A stretch of DNA of 64,000 nucleotides from UBA11612 sp963662375 (GTDB lineage Bacteria; Pseudomonadota; Alphaproteobacteria; Rhodospirillales; Rhodospirillaceae): assembly GCA_963662375.2 (NCBI GenBank), contig CAXXRP010000012.1, forward strand, positions 68,739-132,738, in the 5' to 3' direction. Numbering within the stretch: position 1 is the stretch's first letter; each line of letters begins with the position of its first letter. This document shows positions 8,084-17,075 of this stretch, piece by piece. Under the pieces are notes generated by a model. That model did not search any database. It was not told the DNA's origin and saw nothing but the letters and a program-made list of their open reading frames with translations. The translations under genes and the position numbers were made by a program.

Positions 8084-9676
8084 ATGAAGAAGATGTTTCG
8101 ATCTAACGAGCAACAACACTTCAGCAAACTTGTCGCAAAACATATAAGCGCCAAGGACTTTCCGTTGTTGCTTGAGGGCGGAACAGGTCTCGGCAAAACC
8201 CGCGCCTACTTAGCAGCTCTGTCCAACCGGCCAGAAACTGTAGCGATAGTTTTGCCAACACATCAGTTGATCGATCAGATGTTGGCGTCGCAGGACCTGG
8301 CGGCAGTGGGACTAACCGTCGTGGACTTTCGTCCCGCCAAAATGTTTGAGGCGCGGGCTGAGTACATAGAAAATCGCACGGCGGCTATGGCAAGTCGTGT
8401 GATGCTGTGTACGGCTGCAAGCGTGATGATCGATCAGAGGCTGCGCGGCAAATATAACGGTGCAGTTAAAAGGGACTATCTGATCTTCGATGAGGCTGAC
8501 GAGCTTCCACAGGCAGCTGCGCTTTATCAGGATTTTATCATTTCTGCGGATGATTTGAGAGACGCTAAAGTCGCGTTGACGACGGTAGAGGAGACAATAC
8601 AGCGTTTGGTTGGAACACGCGACCTAGACCCTGAGGTTCGCGCTCGAGCGATTATTATTAAGGAAGTTCTCAGCGAACCAGCTTGGTACCACAAGGCTGG
8701 AATCAATGGTGACGGCGGTATTGAACTATTCCACAGGTTGCCCGGGCGTTTGCTCAAACGCATAGCAAATCAAAACAATGTAGCGTTTATCAGCGCCACC
8801 CTAACTGTCGCGAAAAGCTTTAATGATTTTCGCCGCAGCATGGGAATCAAAGAAGTCAGCCGTTTTTCAGGGTGCATCGAACCAGAGAAACATGGCGAGA
8901 TTACCGTTATACTGGCGCTAGATGAATCCGTGGATGATGTCATTGCGCGCGCGGTACATGTCATTGCGCGCGCGGAACGTCCATGCTTAGTCGCGACGGC
9001 GAGCCACGATGCTGCCTTCAAAATAGGAGGGTTAATTCCAGAAGCCGTCGTGCGTCAGGGAGACGAGACTCCAAGTGAGGCCGCATTGCGTGTGCCTGAA
9101 AACGGGGTACTCATAGCGGCTGGGGCGTGGGCTGGCCTAGATACTCCCACTCGATGGGCATCTATTGTTGTTCCGCGCATTCCTTTCCCGGTGCCAACTA
9201 AACTCAATGAGAAGGTGGAGAGCCTCTACATCGAGAGCAAGAACGTCGCAGTACGGCGTATGCGTCAGGTGGTAGGGCGAGGGTTACGCTCCCCTGATGC
9301 AATTTGCACCATTTACATCCTTGATCCTCGTTACGAACAACTAGGCAACTTTCTACCAGATCGGTTTAGTGAAAGTTGGGCCGAGGGGGGGCGCAAAGAA
9401 TTTACGTCATCTAAAGCGGAGCGCTGTCCAGCGATTAGAAGGGAGGCGTTAAGATTTTACGACTGTAAGTGTTATGCGTGTGATTTAATTCCAACGCATT
9501 CGTCCATCATCGAGATTCATCATCTTGACCCAATTGCTGAGGGAAAGAGGCAGACGATGAAAACGGACGTGATACCTTTATGCGCCAATTGCCACCGCCT
9601 GGCGCACACACGTACTCCCCCTATCCCAATCGAAGAGCTTCGTCTTGGTATTGATCAGAAGGTAGGCACATCCTGA
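8084..9676 (+). CDS. csf4: Csf4: DinG-family helicase fused to a C-terminal HNH endonuclease
   Basis: A 530-residue fusion. Residues 1-430 are an XPD/DinG-type superfamily 2 helicase: Walker A EGGTGLGKT (31-39), DEAD box YLIFDEADELPQ (132-143), FISATL (235-240) and motif VI RRMRQVVGRGLRSP (391-404). The cysteine set that holds the 4Fe-4S cluster in E. coli DinG is absent, as in Csf4 proteins. Residues 460-510 form an HNH nuclease: CYAC (463-466), IEIHHLDP with H479-H480, and LCANCH (499-504) with H508. In type IV-A, DinG unwinds DNA after Csf-crRNA target binding; the fused HNH supplies a candidate cutting activity. I recall a similar DinG-HNH type IV system from a 2023 large-scale clustering survey. 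Start ATG has only a weak ribosome site. Confidence 0.9.
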   Translation: MKKMFRSNEQQHFSKLVAKHISAKDFPLLLEGGTGLGKTRAYLAALSNRPETVAIVLPTHQLIDQMLASQDLAAVGLTVVDFRPAKMFEARAEYIENRTAAMASRVMLCTAASVMIDQRLRGKYNGAVKRDYLIFDEADELPQAAALYQDFIISADDLRDAKVALTTVEETIQRLVGTRDLDPEVRARAIIIKEVLSEPAWYHKAGINGDGGIELFHRLPGRLLKRIANQNNVAFISATLTVAKSFNDFRRSMGIKEVSRFSGCIEPEKHGEITVILALDESVDDVIARAVHVIARAERPCLVATASHDAAFKIGGLIPEAVVRQGDETPSEAALRVPENGVLIAAGAWAGLDTPTRWASIVVPRIPFPVPTKLNEKVESLYIESKNVAVRRMRQVVGRGLRSPDAICTIYILDPRYEQLGNFLPDRFSESWAEGGRKEFTSSKAERCPAIRREALRFYDCKCYACDLIPTHSSIIEIHHLDPIAEGKRQTMKTDVIPLCANCHRLAHTRTPPIPIEELRLGIDQKVGTS

Positions 9677-9874
9677 TTAAGTGAGAAAGAATCGTCGTCA
9701 CACAATTTTTAGAGATTGGTTGGTTGCAGGAAAAACACCGAGATGAATGTCCGACGCGTCATCAACGTTAGTCACGCGCCGTCCGCCACTACAGCATTTG
9801 ACGCGTTTTGCAGAGGAGCTAGTCCACCATCCTTTTTCCCCTAAATCCGACGAGCTTTGACGACCGTTGTTTTT

Positions 9875-9890
9875 TTTACGGATCTGGCCG
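9875..9890. repeat. 16-bp direct repeat, left copy (flanks the sugar block)
   Basis: TTTACGGATCTGGCCG here recurs with one mismatch at 13047-13062 in the same orientation. The two copies bracket the PseG/formyltransferase/PIG-L block almost exactly. They could be remnants of an insertion boundary, or chance. Confidence 0.35.
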
Positions 9891-9933
9891 TATGGTGCAT
9901 TTAATTTCTACGTAAAGAAGTGTTGGAGCCTTC

Positions 9934-11253
9934 GTGCAATCGACTAAATCCCCTCCCATCTGCATTGTCTGCGCCGACGCTAGTCCATCCATTGGCGGCG
10001 GCCATGTTATGCGGTGCATAACGCTGGCTGGTGAACTGCACCAACAAGGATGGGCCATTGGCTTTGCCGCCACTCCAGAGACACGACAAACAGTTGCGGA
10101 CATATTGCCCGACTGGCTTGAACATTTTCCACTTTCAGCAGGTGATGAAACTAATCCAGCAAGCTTACGCCTATTCGCGCCCAACGGCTGCAATCTGCTT
10201 TTGATCGACAACTACAAATTGGATGTGAAGTATGAGGGGAAGCTTCGCGGTTGGGCTGAGTCAATCGCGGTTATCGACGATTTGGCCAACAGATCACACG
10301 ATTGTGACGTCATAGTTGATCAGACACCTGATCGTAGCGCAGCCGACTACACCAAGCTTGTGCCCCCAACGTGCTCCATTTTATGCGGCAATGATTACAT
10401 GCTTTTGCGATCCGAATTTGCTCGGCGCCGGCTATCTGGCCTTCGCACGCCGGAAGATCGCTTCCCGCCGCGACGGATAGTTGTATTTATGGGGTTGGGC
10501 GATCCAGACTGCCTTTCGCTCCTAGCCTTGAAGGCCATTACCGAAAGTCAGCTGAACGCTGAAGTGAGAGTTTTTCTGGGAAATAGTTCTCCTACAGTTG
10601 CGGGTGTGCTCAAGTACGCGGCTGCGAATTCTGCCGTGAAAGCGTACATCAATGCTCAAAATATGTCCGGGCATCTCGACTGGGCAGACCTCGCCATTGG
10701 TACCGCAGGAACTTCGTCTTGGGAGCGATGCTGCTTGGCGCTCCCAACAATCGCGCTAACCATTACGGATCGTGAGCACGATAACCAGCGAGCGACGTCT
10801 GAAGCCCTAAGTAGGCATGGCGGAAGTTTGAACCTCGGGGAGGGGACGAAAACTTCAACGACGGCTCTGGTTGACGCACTCCGTAAACTTGCTTCCGATT
10901 CAGAGTATTTTAAGAGTATGTCCATCTCTGCGGCGAACTTGTGTGATGGGTTAGGCGCTCCGAGAGTGGCCATGCATTTAGCGCCAACTAAGTGTCGCGG
11001 CGGCACGCCCCTCTCCCTGCGGCCGCTTTCTTCTCATGATGCTGACCGCGTGTATTCATGGCAAAGCGCGCCCGGTGTACGCAGTTATTTTCGTGATCCA
11101 CGTGCGCCTTCGCCGGCACAACACGCTGCGTGGGTTGCCGAGCGCTTGTCTTCAACGTCTATAGTAACTGAGATAATCCTATTGGATGGCGAACCCGCTA
11201 GGATTGTTCGTTTGGACCCATTAAAGGAAGAAGAGTTTGAGGTTTGGTCTTAG
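9934..11253 (+). CDS. PseG-like nucleotide-sugar hydrolase fused to the N-terminal half of a PseH-like GNAT domain
   Basis: Residues 1 to about 350 match PseG, the glycosyltransferase-fold enzyme that removes UDP from the pseudaminic acid precursor. It has an N-terminal ADASPSIGGGHVMRCITLA, the VIDDLANRSHDCDVIVDQ segment and the GTAGTSSWERCCLALPTIAL nucleotide-binding region. From about residue 362 a GNAT acetyltransferase begins (LRPLSSHDADRVYSWQ, PGVRSYFRDP), corresponding to PseH, which N-acetylates the 4-amino sugar. The frame ends early in FEVWS-stop, and the remaining GNAT half follows in another frame at 11244-11435. Start is GTG 9934 with GGAG six bases upstream. Legionaminic-type relatives are possible. 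Confidence 0.78.
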   Translation: MQSTKSPPICIVCADASPSIGGGHVMRCITLAGELHQQGWAIGFAATPETRQTVADILPDWLEHFPLSAGDETNPASLRLFAPNGCNLLLIDNYKLDVKYEGKLRGWAESIAVIDDLANRSHDCDVIVDQTPDRSAADYTKLVPPTCSILCGNDYMLLRSEFARRRLSGLRTPEDRFPPRRIVVFMGLGDPDCLSLLALKAITESQLNAEVRVFLGNSSPTVAGVLKYAAANSAVKAYINAQNMSGHLDWADLAIGTAGTSSWERCCLALPTIALTITDREHDNQRATSEALSRHGGSLNLGEGTKTSTTALVDALRKLASDSEYFKSMSISAANLCDGLGAPRVAMHLAPTKCRGGTPLSLRPLSSHDADRVYSWQSAPGVRSYFRDPRAPSPAQHAAWVAERLSSTSIVTEIILLDGEPARIVRLDPLKEEEFEVWS

Positions 11254-11435
11254 TCGCCCCAGATTTCCAAAGGGCCGGCGTCGGTACAGGAGCTCTACAG
11301 CTCGTACGTCGCTTGGTCCCCTTTGGGTTGCTAAAAGCTAAAATCGATCCGCGCAACGAGCCATCACTTACAGCCTTTTCCCGCGCCGGCTACGTCGACC
11401 ACGGCGATTGGCTGATTAGCGAAGGAACGAGATGA
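11244..11435 (+). pseudogene. C-terminal half of the PseH-like GNAT domain, out of frame with its N-terminal half
   Basis: The frame from 11244 encodes LVAPDFQRAGVGTGALQL, the acetyl-CoA binding motif (Q/R-x2-G-x-G/A) of GNAT enzymes. It continues through LKAKIDPRNEPSLTAFSRAGY, the usual last strand and helix. The preceding gene stops at 11253 after FEVWS, just where this motif should begin, so the two pieces are one gene split by a single-base shift near the TTT run at 11243-11245. A separate gene starting here would lack half the fold. Its last codon overlaps the next gene start (ATGA, 11432-11435). Confidence 0.75.
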
Positions 11436-12121
11436 CTATTAGGAATTACGTCGTTGCCACCGTAAAGCCGTGGAATGTGGAGCTATTCCATACTAGACAC
11501 TCTGACCTTCCGGGCAACTGGCACCTTATCCAGTCGCGCGATGAATTATCAGCGGAAAAGCTGCGAGGCTTAAATCCTCGATATATATTTTTTCCACACT
11601 GGTCGTGGAATGTGCCGCAGTCGATTCTCGAAATTTGCGAGTGCGTTTGTTTCCACATGACCGACTTGCCTTTTGGTCGAGGTGGTAGTCCCATGCAAAA
11701 TCTCATTGTGCGTGGTATAAAGGAAACCAAACTAACGGCTTTACGGATGGAAGCCGACTTAGATACCGGGCCAGTCTACATGAAACTGCCCTTAAAGTTA
11801 GATGGCTCGGCCGAACAAATATTTCTTCGCGCCGCTATTTTGACGTGGGATATAATTTCTGAAATGATCTCGACAGAGCCAGAGAGTCTACCTCAAATAG
11901 GTGAGCCGGAAAACTTTCAGCGGCGCACACCCGAAGAAAGCGCGTTACCGCAAGCCGCGACGTTGAATGAAATGTTCGATCATATTCGGATGCTGGACGC
12001 CCCGACATATCCACGCGCTTTTTTAGAGTACGGAAATTGGCGAATTGATTTAATTGACGCCGAGCTGAGCAAAGATAGCATCACCGCACGCGTCAAAATA
12101 ACTAAGATTGGTGAAGAATGA
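11432..12121 (+). CDS. Formyltransferase-family protein (methionyl-tRNA formyltransferase-like), probably sugar N-formylation
   Basis: A 229-residue protein of the formyltetrahydrofolate-dependent formyltransferase fold. The motif CVCFHMTDLPFGRGGSPMQN (about residues 70-89) is the HPSLLP-type active-site loop, and MEADLDTGPVYMKLPL (about residues 107-122) is the region with the catalytic aspartate. The true Met-tRNA formyltransferase is about 310 residues and has a tRNA-binding tail, which is absent here. Context with PseG/PseH and a deacetylase suggests formylation of an amino sugar. ATGA overlaps at both ends mean tight translational coupling. Confidence 0.75.
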   Translation: MTIRNYVVATVKPWNVELFHTRHSDLPGNWHLIQSRDELSAEKLRGLNPRYIFFPHWSWNVPQSILEICECVCFHMTDLPFGRGGSPMQNLIVRGIKETKLTALRMEADLDTGPVYMKLPLKLDGSAEQIFLRAAILTWDIISEMISTEPESLPQIGEPENFQRRTPEESALPQAATLNEMFDHIRMLDAPTYPRAFLEYGNWRIDLIDAELSKDSITARVKITKIGEE

Positions 12122-12810
12122 CACAGGTTTTGATCGTAGCGGCTCACCCCGACGACGAAGTTCTCGGTATGGGTGGCACTGCCGCCCGACACGTCGCCGA
12201 TGGAGATCGCGTTCACACCTTAATTCTTGCTGAAGGTGCTACCTCGCGCTATCTCACAGTCCACGAGGAGGCTGCAGCTGAGGTTGAGACTCTGCGCAAA
12301 GCAGCCGAGGCCGCGTCAAACATCATTGGGTCGTCTCCCCCCATATTCGCTGGCCTTCCCGACAACCGCCTCGATTCAGTTGATCTTCTCGATCTCGTAA
12401 AGGTCACTGAGAACGTAATTGAAAAAGTACGACCTACTATCCTTTATACCCATCACAGAGGAGACCTAAATGTCGATCATGAGCTGGCTGCTCGCGCAGT
12501 GCTGACGGCATGCAGGCCATTAGCCGTCAGCAGCGTTACCTCGATATTTGGATTCGAGACGGTATCCAACACCGAATGGCATGCTCCCGGCGAGAATGTC
12601 TTCGATCCCAATTATTTTGCGGAAATATCGCCGTTCATGAAACAGAAGATGGAGGCTTTACGTTGTTATGATCATGAAATGCGGGCCTTTCCCCATCCCC
12701 GTTCTTATGAAGCTGTAGAGGCTTTGGCGAAATGGCGCGGCGCGATCGGTGGAATGCGTGCGGCCGAGGCCTTTGTAGTGGTTCGGCAGTTGTCGAGAAT
12801 CTCCCCTTAG
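12118..12810 (+). CDS. PIG-L family zinc deacetylase
   Basis: A 230-residue LmbE/PIG-L metallo-deacetylase, a family that removes acetyl groups from N-acetyl sugars and related conjugates. It shows the zinc motif AHPDDEVLGMGG (residues 9-20), a second metal motif GDLNVDHELAARAV (about residues 119-132) and the usual late segment RCYDHEMRAFPHPRSYEAVEALAKWRG. It is the last gene of the coupled three-gene block, sharing ATGA with the formyltransferase. Together they would make or modify a nonulosonic-type surface sugar; the exact substrate cannot be read from the sequence. Confidence 0.82.
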   Translation: MTQVLIVAAHPDDEVLGMGGTAARHVADGDRVHTLILAEGATSRYLTVHEEAAAEVETLRKAAEAASNIIGSSPPIFAGLPDNRLDSVDLLDLVKVTENVIEKVRPTILYTHHRGDLNVDHELAARAVLTACRPLAVSSVTSIFGFETVSNTEWHAPGENVFDPNYFAEISPFMKQKMEALRCYDHEMRAFPHPRSYEAVEALAKWRGAIGGMRAAEAFVVVRQLSRISP

Positions 12811-13081
12811 GCTGCGTGGGAGCTGAGTTATTTGAGGTACTGCAACTTAATATTCGCCCATCGCCCTAAAACACCCCTCGCCCCAATAAAATGTGCACAC
12901 TGACGTGCTACGCGCACAGGCGGATTTGGCCGTGGGCTTATCAACAACGCGGTGCGAAGCGATGAGCAGGGAATGGCATGCTGGGCGTGATCGTGCTCGA
13001 GGAATCAAATCATATAGGGCGGCGTGATTAACGCTTCAATTGTTTCTTTACGGACCTGGCCGCTGGCTGCGCGCAGAAATA
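12811..13081. other. Gene-free stretch downstream of the sugar block
   Basis: No gene or RNA is supported. The stretch contains the right copy of the 16-bp repeat (13047-13062) and ends at the terminator of the next, convergent gene. Confidence 0.5.
13047..13062. repeat. 16-bp direct repeat, right copy
   Basis: TTTACGGACCTGGCCG, one mismatch from the left copy at 9875-9890. It lies just outside the sugar-biosynthesis block, 20 bp before the terminator. Confidence 0.35.
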
Positions 13082-13110
13082 AAAGGGCCGGCGTAAACCG
13101 CCGGCCCTTT
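13082..13110 (-). terminator. Rho-independent terminator of the acylating aldehyde dehydrogenase gene
   Basis: A perfect 12-bp inverted repeat, AAAGGGCCGGCG and CGCCGGCCCTTT, with a five-base loop (13094-13098). Read on the minus strand it is followed by TTTTATTTC, and it sits 24 bp past the stop of the gene at 13134. The A/T ends of the stem would let it work partly in the other direction as well. Confidence 0.93.
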
Positions 13111-13133
13111 GAAAATTTGATAGGCTTTTCGGT

Positions 13134-14567
13134 CTATTTTATTTTTTCCATGACGTCCTTGCCGAAAAGGGCTTCGTCAGACAAGAGATCCTTGGCTTTT
13201 GCCAGAGGTTTGGACACCCAAGTCTCGTTTATAAGATCGCGCCACGTGATGTTGTTGTTGGTGCCGTTCCCGCCCCAGGAGCCGCAGCCCAGAGAGAAGG
13301 TTTGACGCATGCCGTTCCACAAGTTCCCACTATTGGACGGCGCTTGAGGCTGGTTGACCATAACCCTCGACGTCTTGGTGGCATTGGCCAGCCTCATGAT
13401 GTTGTCGTCGCTGGTGGAGTAGATGCCGCAGGAATGCCCCTGGCCCTGGTAAGCTTGGATTTTGTTGGTGAGTTCGATGGCTCTATCTATATTTTTAGTT
13501 TTGTACAGAGCCATGACCACCGAAAGTTTCTCGCCGGAGAAGGGATGCTCGGGTCCCGTGCCGGTCTCGGGCACGATAAAGAAGCTCTTGCTCTCCGGCA
13601 GCTCGATACCAGCCATGGACGCTATTTTTTCTGCCGGCTGAGCGACGATGTTGGGGTTCAGGTGCCCGTCTTCCCAAATGGTGTTCTGCAGTTTCTGTTT
13701 TTCTTCGGCGCTGACAACGTATCCGCCCTTCTCCTGAAGTTTTTGCAGCATTTGGTCGTAAATAGGCTCCAGCAATACAACGGAATTGTCTGCGGAGCAC
13801 GAAGCCGCCAAGTCTAGGGTCTTGGAAATGCGGATTTTCTCTGCTGCGTCGTCAAGGTTCGCGGTGTCGTCCACAGTGATTACGGCGTTGCCGACGCCAA
13901 CGCCAAGGGCCGGCGTGCCGCTGGAATAGGCCGCAGTGACCATGGGGCCGCCGCCGGTCGCTAGCACCCGGTCGCACTGCCGCATGAGTTCATTGGTCTT
14001 CTCCAGGGATGGAGTCTCGATGGCGATGACCAGATCCGCCGGCGCGCTAAACGCCACCAAAGCCTTGCGCATGATATCGCAGATCATCTTGTTGGTGAGT
14101 TTGGCGCGTGGGTGGGGCGCAACAATGATGGAATTACGACCTTTGATGGCCGAAATAGCCTTAATGACGGGGGTTGCTTCGGGATTCGTAGATGGCGCCA
14201 AGGCACCGATCACGCCCACCGGTTTAGCAATTTTTACAATGTTACGCTCTTTATCGTCCTCAATGATGCCCACTGATTTGTCGTCGATGATGTCCATCAA
14301 CGTGGCGCGGGTCTTACGTGAGATCTTTAGGAATTTACCCTCGTAATTACCCATCTGGGTTTCATCCACCGTGAACTGCGCGATTTTCTCCGCAACGCCC
14401 GGACGAGCCACCGACCACACCAGGGCCCGGATAAGTTCATCCACCTGCTCTTGGGTGTAATTTTCAATCTGAGCTTGAGCCACTCGGGAGCGCTCAATTA
14501 ACCCTTTAATTTCAAGCTCCGGCGTCAGAGTATCGGTGTCGTGCGCGGCTGTTTCTAGCGGCGGCAT
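13134..14567 (-). CDS. CoA-acylating aldehyde dehydrogenase (sulfoacetaldehyde dehydrogenase/SauS-like)
   Basis: A 477-residue NAD(P)-dependent acylating aldehyde dehydrogenase, which turns an aldehyde plus CoA into an acyl-CoA. The fold has the cofactor segment KPVGVIGALAPSTNPEATP (about residues 115-133), the glycine-rich VLATGGGPMVTAAYSSGTPA and the catalytic cysteine in LDLAASCSADNSVVL (about residue 256). This type lacks the general-base glutamate of hydrolytic ALDHs. The overall pattern is closest to SauS (sulfoacetaldehyde) and more distantly EutE/AdhE. No sulfonate genes lie beside it, so the substrate is inferred only from family. It is transcribed alone and ends at a strong terminator. 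Confidence 0.8.
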   Translation of the reverse strand: MPPLETAAHDTDTLTPELEIKGLIERSRVAQAQIENYTQEQVDELIRALVWSVARPGVAEKIAQFTVDETQMGNYEGKFLKISRKTRATLMDIIDDKSVGIIEDDKERNIVKIAKPVGVIGALAPSTNPEATPVIKAISAIKGRNSIIVAPHPRAKLTNKMICDIMRKALVAFSAPADLVIAIETPSLEKTNELMRQCDRVLATGGGPMVTAAYSSGTPALGVGVGNAVITVDDTANLDDAAEKIRISKTLDLAASCSADNSVVLLEPIYDQMLQKLQEKGGYVVSAEEKQKLQNTIWEDGHLNPNIVAQPAEKIASMAGIELPESKSFFIVPETGTGPEHPFSGEKLSVVMALYKTKNIDRAIELTNKIQAYQGQGHSCGIYSTSDDNIMRLANATKTSRVMVNQPQAPSNSGNLWNGMRQTFSLGCGSWGGNGTNNNITWRDLINETWVSKPLAKAKDLLSDEALFGKDVMEKIK

Positions 14568-14779
14568 AGCGGCTCTCCTGTGGCTAACGTGGGATGGTCA
14601 ACGCTAAATCTATAGTGATAAAACCTGTCTAAACAATAGCAGGCAAAGGATGTCAATTCTAAAGGGCCATTCCTAAAAAATCCGGGAAATTCGGCATCTT
14701 TTCTCCATAATTCGAAAAAATAGATATATGTCATACCACTTAGAAGAAAGCCGCTCAGGCGGCTGAGGAGAGACTGCAT

Positions 14780-15931
14780 ATGGACTTTAAGCTTTCGGGG
14801 GATCAGCAGGCATTCCAGGACACGGCCCGGAAGTTTGCGCGTGATCAAATGGTGCCTAACGCTGCCAAATGGGACGAGGAAAAAATATTTCCAGTGGAGG
14901 AATTACGCACCGCCGCTGAGCTCGGATTCGGCGGGCTGTATGTTTCGCCTGATTTTGGCGGTAGTGGATTGGGGCGCGTGGACAGCGCGATTATCCTGGA
15001 GGAGCTGGCCGCGGGATGCACATCGACGGCGGCCTACATCTCGATTCACAACATGGCGGTGTCCATGCTCGACCGATTTGGGGCTGAAGAGCTCAAGCGG
15101 AAGTACTTACCCAGGCTTTGCGCCATGGAGTTTTTCGCCAGTTACTGCCTGACCGAACCTTCATCGGGATCGGATGCAGCTGCTCTGCGCACGAAAGCAG
15201 TGCGTGACGGAGACGACTACGTCTTGAGCGGTACCAAGGCCTTTATCTCCGGCGGCGGCCGGTCCGATGTTTATGTGTGCATGGTCCGTACCGGCAATGA
15301 AGGACCGAATGGCATTAGTTGCCTTATCGTTGACAAGGGTTCTAAGGGCCTCAACTTCGGCGCGCAAGAGAAGAAACTCGGTTGGAACAGCCAGCCCACC
15401 TCGATGGTGATCTTCGAAGATTGCCGCGTTCCTGTGACTAATTTGGTCGGCAGCGAGGGAGAAGGTTTCAAGATTGCGATGGCGGGTTTAGATGGTGGCC
15501 GTATTAATATTGCTGCGTGTTCCCTCGGTGCGGCGCGATCGTGTTTGGAAGCGGCCACAGATTATGTGCAAGGCCGGTCACAATTCGGGAAGCCACTCAG
15601 TTCTCTTCAAACTATCCAGTTTAAATTGGCGGACATGGCGACTGATCTAGAGGCGGCCCGGCTCATGGTATTTAACGCTGCAGCAAGTCTCGATGAAGGT
15701 AGCGGCGAGGCAACAAAACTATGCGCTATGGCGAAAAGATTTGCGACGGATGTAGGCTTCGATGTGTGCAACTCGGCGCTTCAGTTGCACGGCGGGTACG
15801 GATACTTGAAAGATTATCCGATAGAGAGATTTATGCGAGATGCGCGCGTGCATCAGATTCTGGAGGGCACTAACGAAATCATGCGAGTCATCATTTCCCG
15901 GTATTTACTGCAAGGAACCGGCCGATCATGA
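14780..15931 (+). CDS. Acyl-CoA dehydrogenase, probably isobutyryl-CoA dehydrogenase
   Basis: A 383-residue FAD-dependent acyl-CoA dehydrogenase that introduces the alpha-beta double bond. Signatures are YCLTEPSSGSDAAALRT (about residues 121-137), the FAD/substrate segment KAFISGGGRSDVYV, QFGKPLSSLQTIQFKLADM and the C-terminal ALQLHGGYGYLKDYPIERFMRD followed by QILEGTNEIMRVIISR, which contains the catalytic glutamate region. The next two genes act downstream in valine breakdown, so isobutyryl-CoA is the likely substrate. It overlaps the next start as ATGA (15928-15931). Confidence 0.88.
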   Translation: MDFKLSGDQQAFQDTARKFARDQMVPNAAKWDEEKIFPVEELRTAAELGFGGLYVSPDFGGSGLGRVDSAIILEELAAGCTSTAAYISIHNMAVSMLDRFGAEELKRKYLPRLCAMEFFASYCLTEPSSGSDAAALRTKAVRDGDDYVLSGTKAFISGGGRSDVYVCMVRTGNEGPNGISCLIVDKGSKGLNFGAQEKKLGWNSQPTSMVIFEDCRVPVTNLVGSEGEGFKIAMAGLDGGRINIAACSLGAARSCLEAATDYVQGRSQFGKPLSSLQTIQFKLADMATDLEAARLMVFNAAASLDEGSGEATKLCAMAKRFATDVGFDVCNSALQLHGGYGYLKDYPIERFMRDARVHQILEGTNEIMRVIISRYLLQGTGRS

Positions 15932-16332
15932 GTGATCAAGCAGGCAACATTGATGACATTCGGTTTGAGGTAAGAGGTCGTATCGGCCATATCCTACTCA
16001 ATCGGCCCAAAGCCTTGAACGCGTTAACACTTGAGATGTGCCAACACCTGCTCCCGACGTTACAGGCATGGGAGAAGGACAATAAGGTTAAAGCTGTTGT
16101 CATTCGCGGTGCGGGCGACAAAGCATTTTGTGTTGGCGGTGACGTGATTCGTCTCTACGAAGATGGCAGAGCCGGTGGATTGTATCCGCGCGATTTTTAC
16201 CGCACCGAGTACCGGTGTAACACATTCATCAAGCGATTTACAAAGCCGTACGTCTCGTTGATCGACGGCATTGTCATGGGCGGCGGCGTAGGGGTTTCCG
16301 TCCATGGGTCGTACCGCGTCGCCACGGACCGC

Positions 16333-16735
16333 ACCGTATTCGCCATGCCTGAGACGGGTATTGGGTTGTTTCCCGACGTCGGCGGGACATGGTTTTTGCC
16401 GCGCCTGGAGGGTGCCATCGGTATGTATCTTGGTTTAACCGGGCGAAGGCTTAAAGGGGCAGAGTGTGTTGCGCTTGGCTTGGCGGAAGCATTCGTTTCC
16501 AGTGACAGTTTGGACGCCCTTGAAATCAAGCTGGCTGCGGAAGCATCGGAAGACGCAGCTCAAATCGCGAGTATTGTTGAAACTTTTGCGGACTCAGCGG
16601 CGGGCGTCGCGATTTCTGCCGAGCGCCCGGCGATTGACAAGCATTTCAGCCATGAGTCGGTCGAGGACATCCTTGCATCCCTTGACGCCGATCGGGGAGT
16701 GGGCACAAGCCCAAGCCAAGACATTGCGTCAGAAG
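16333..16735 (+). repeat. Direct duplication inside the hydrolase gene, copy 1
   Basis: This copy is nearly identical to 17076-17470. It differs by ten extra bases near 16460 and two fewer bases near 16692. In this copy the reading frame through the hydrolase fold is intact. Confidence 0.93.
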
Positions 16736-17075
16736 CGTCGGTAAAAGAGTCCGCCATTGTCCGACCATGATTTTTATGAAGGCGTTCGTGCGCTTTTGGC
16801 GGACAAAGACAACCGCACGCGTACCGGTTCGCCATTTCCAGAGAGCACCCTCGCGGATTTGTGAAATCAGGTTGTTTCCGACGGCGACTTCTGGCGCAAT
16901 GTCATGGCTTTTTGCCGAGCGCATTGCCATCGGAAATTTCAATCGCCATGAGCTCGGTCGAGGTTTCAGGCAAATACATCTGCGTCTTGCATCCGGATTG
17001 CCGAATCCGGGCGGGGACCAGAGATGGCACAAGCCCCGCCAAGGGCATTGCGTGGCGACGCGGTACACCCATGGA

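Noticed and set aside
7939..8196. 85-aa minus-strand frame with a repeated HPFSGWLGL peptide
   Set aside because: It is a translation of CRISPR repeats in reverse, not a repeat protein.
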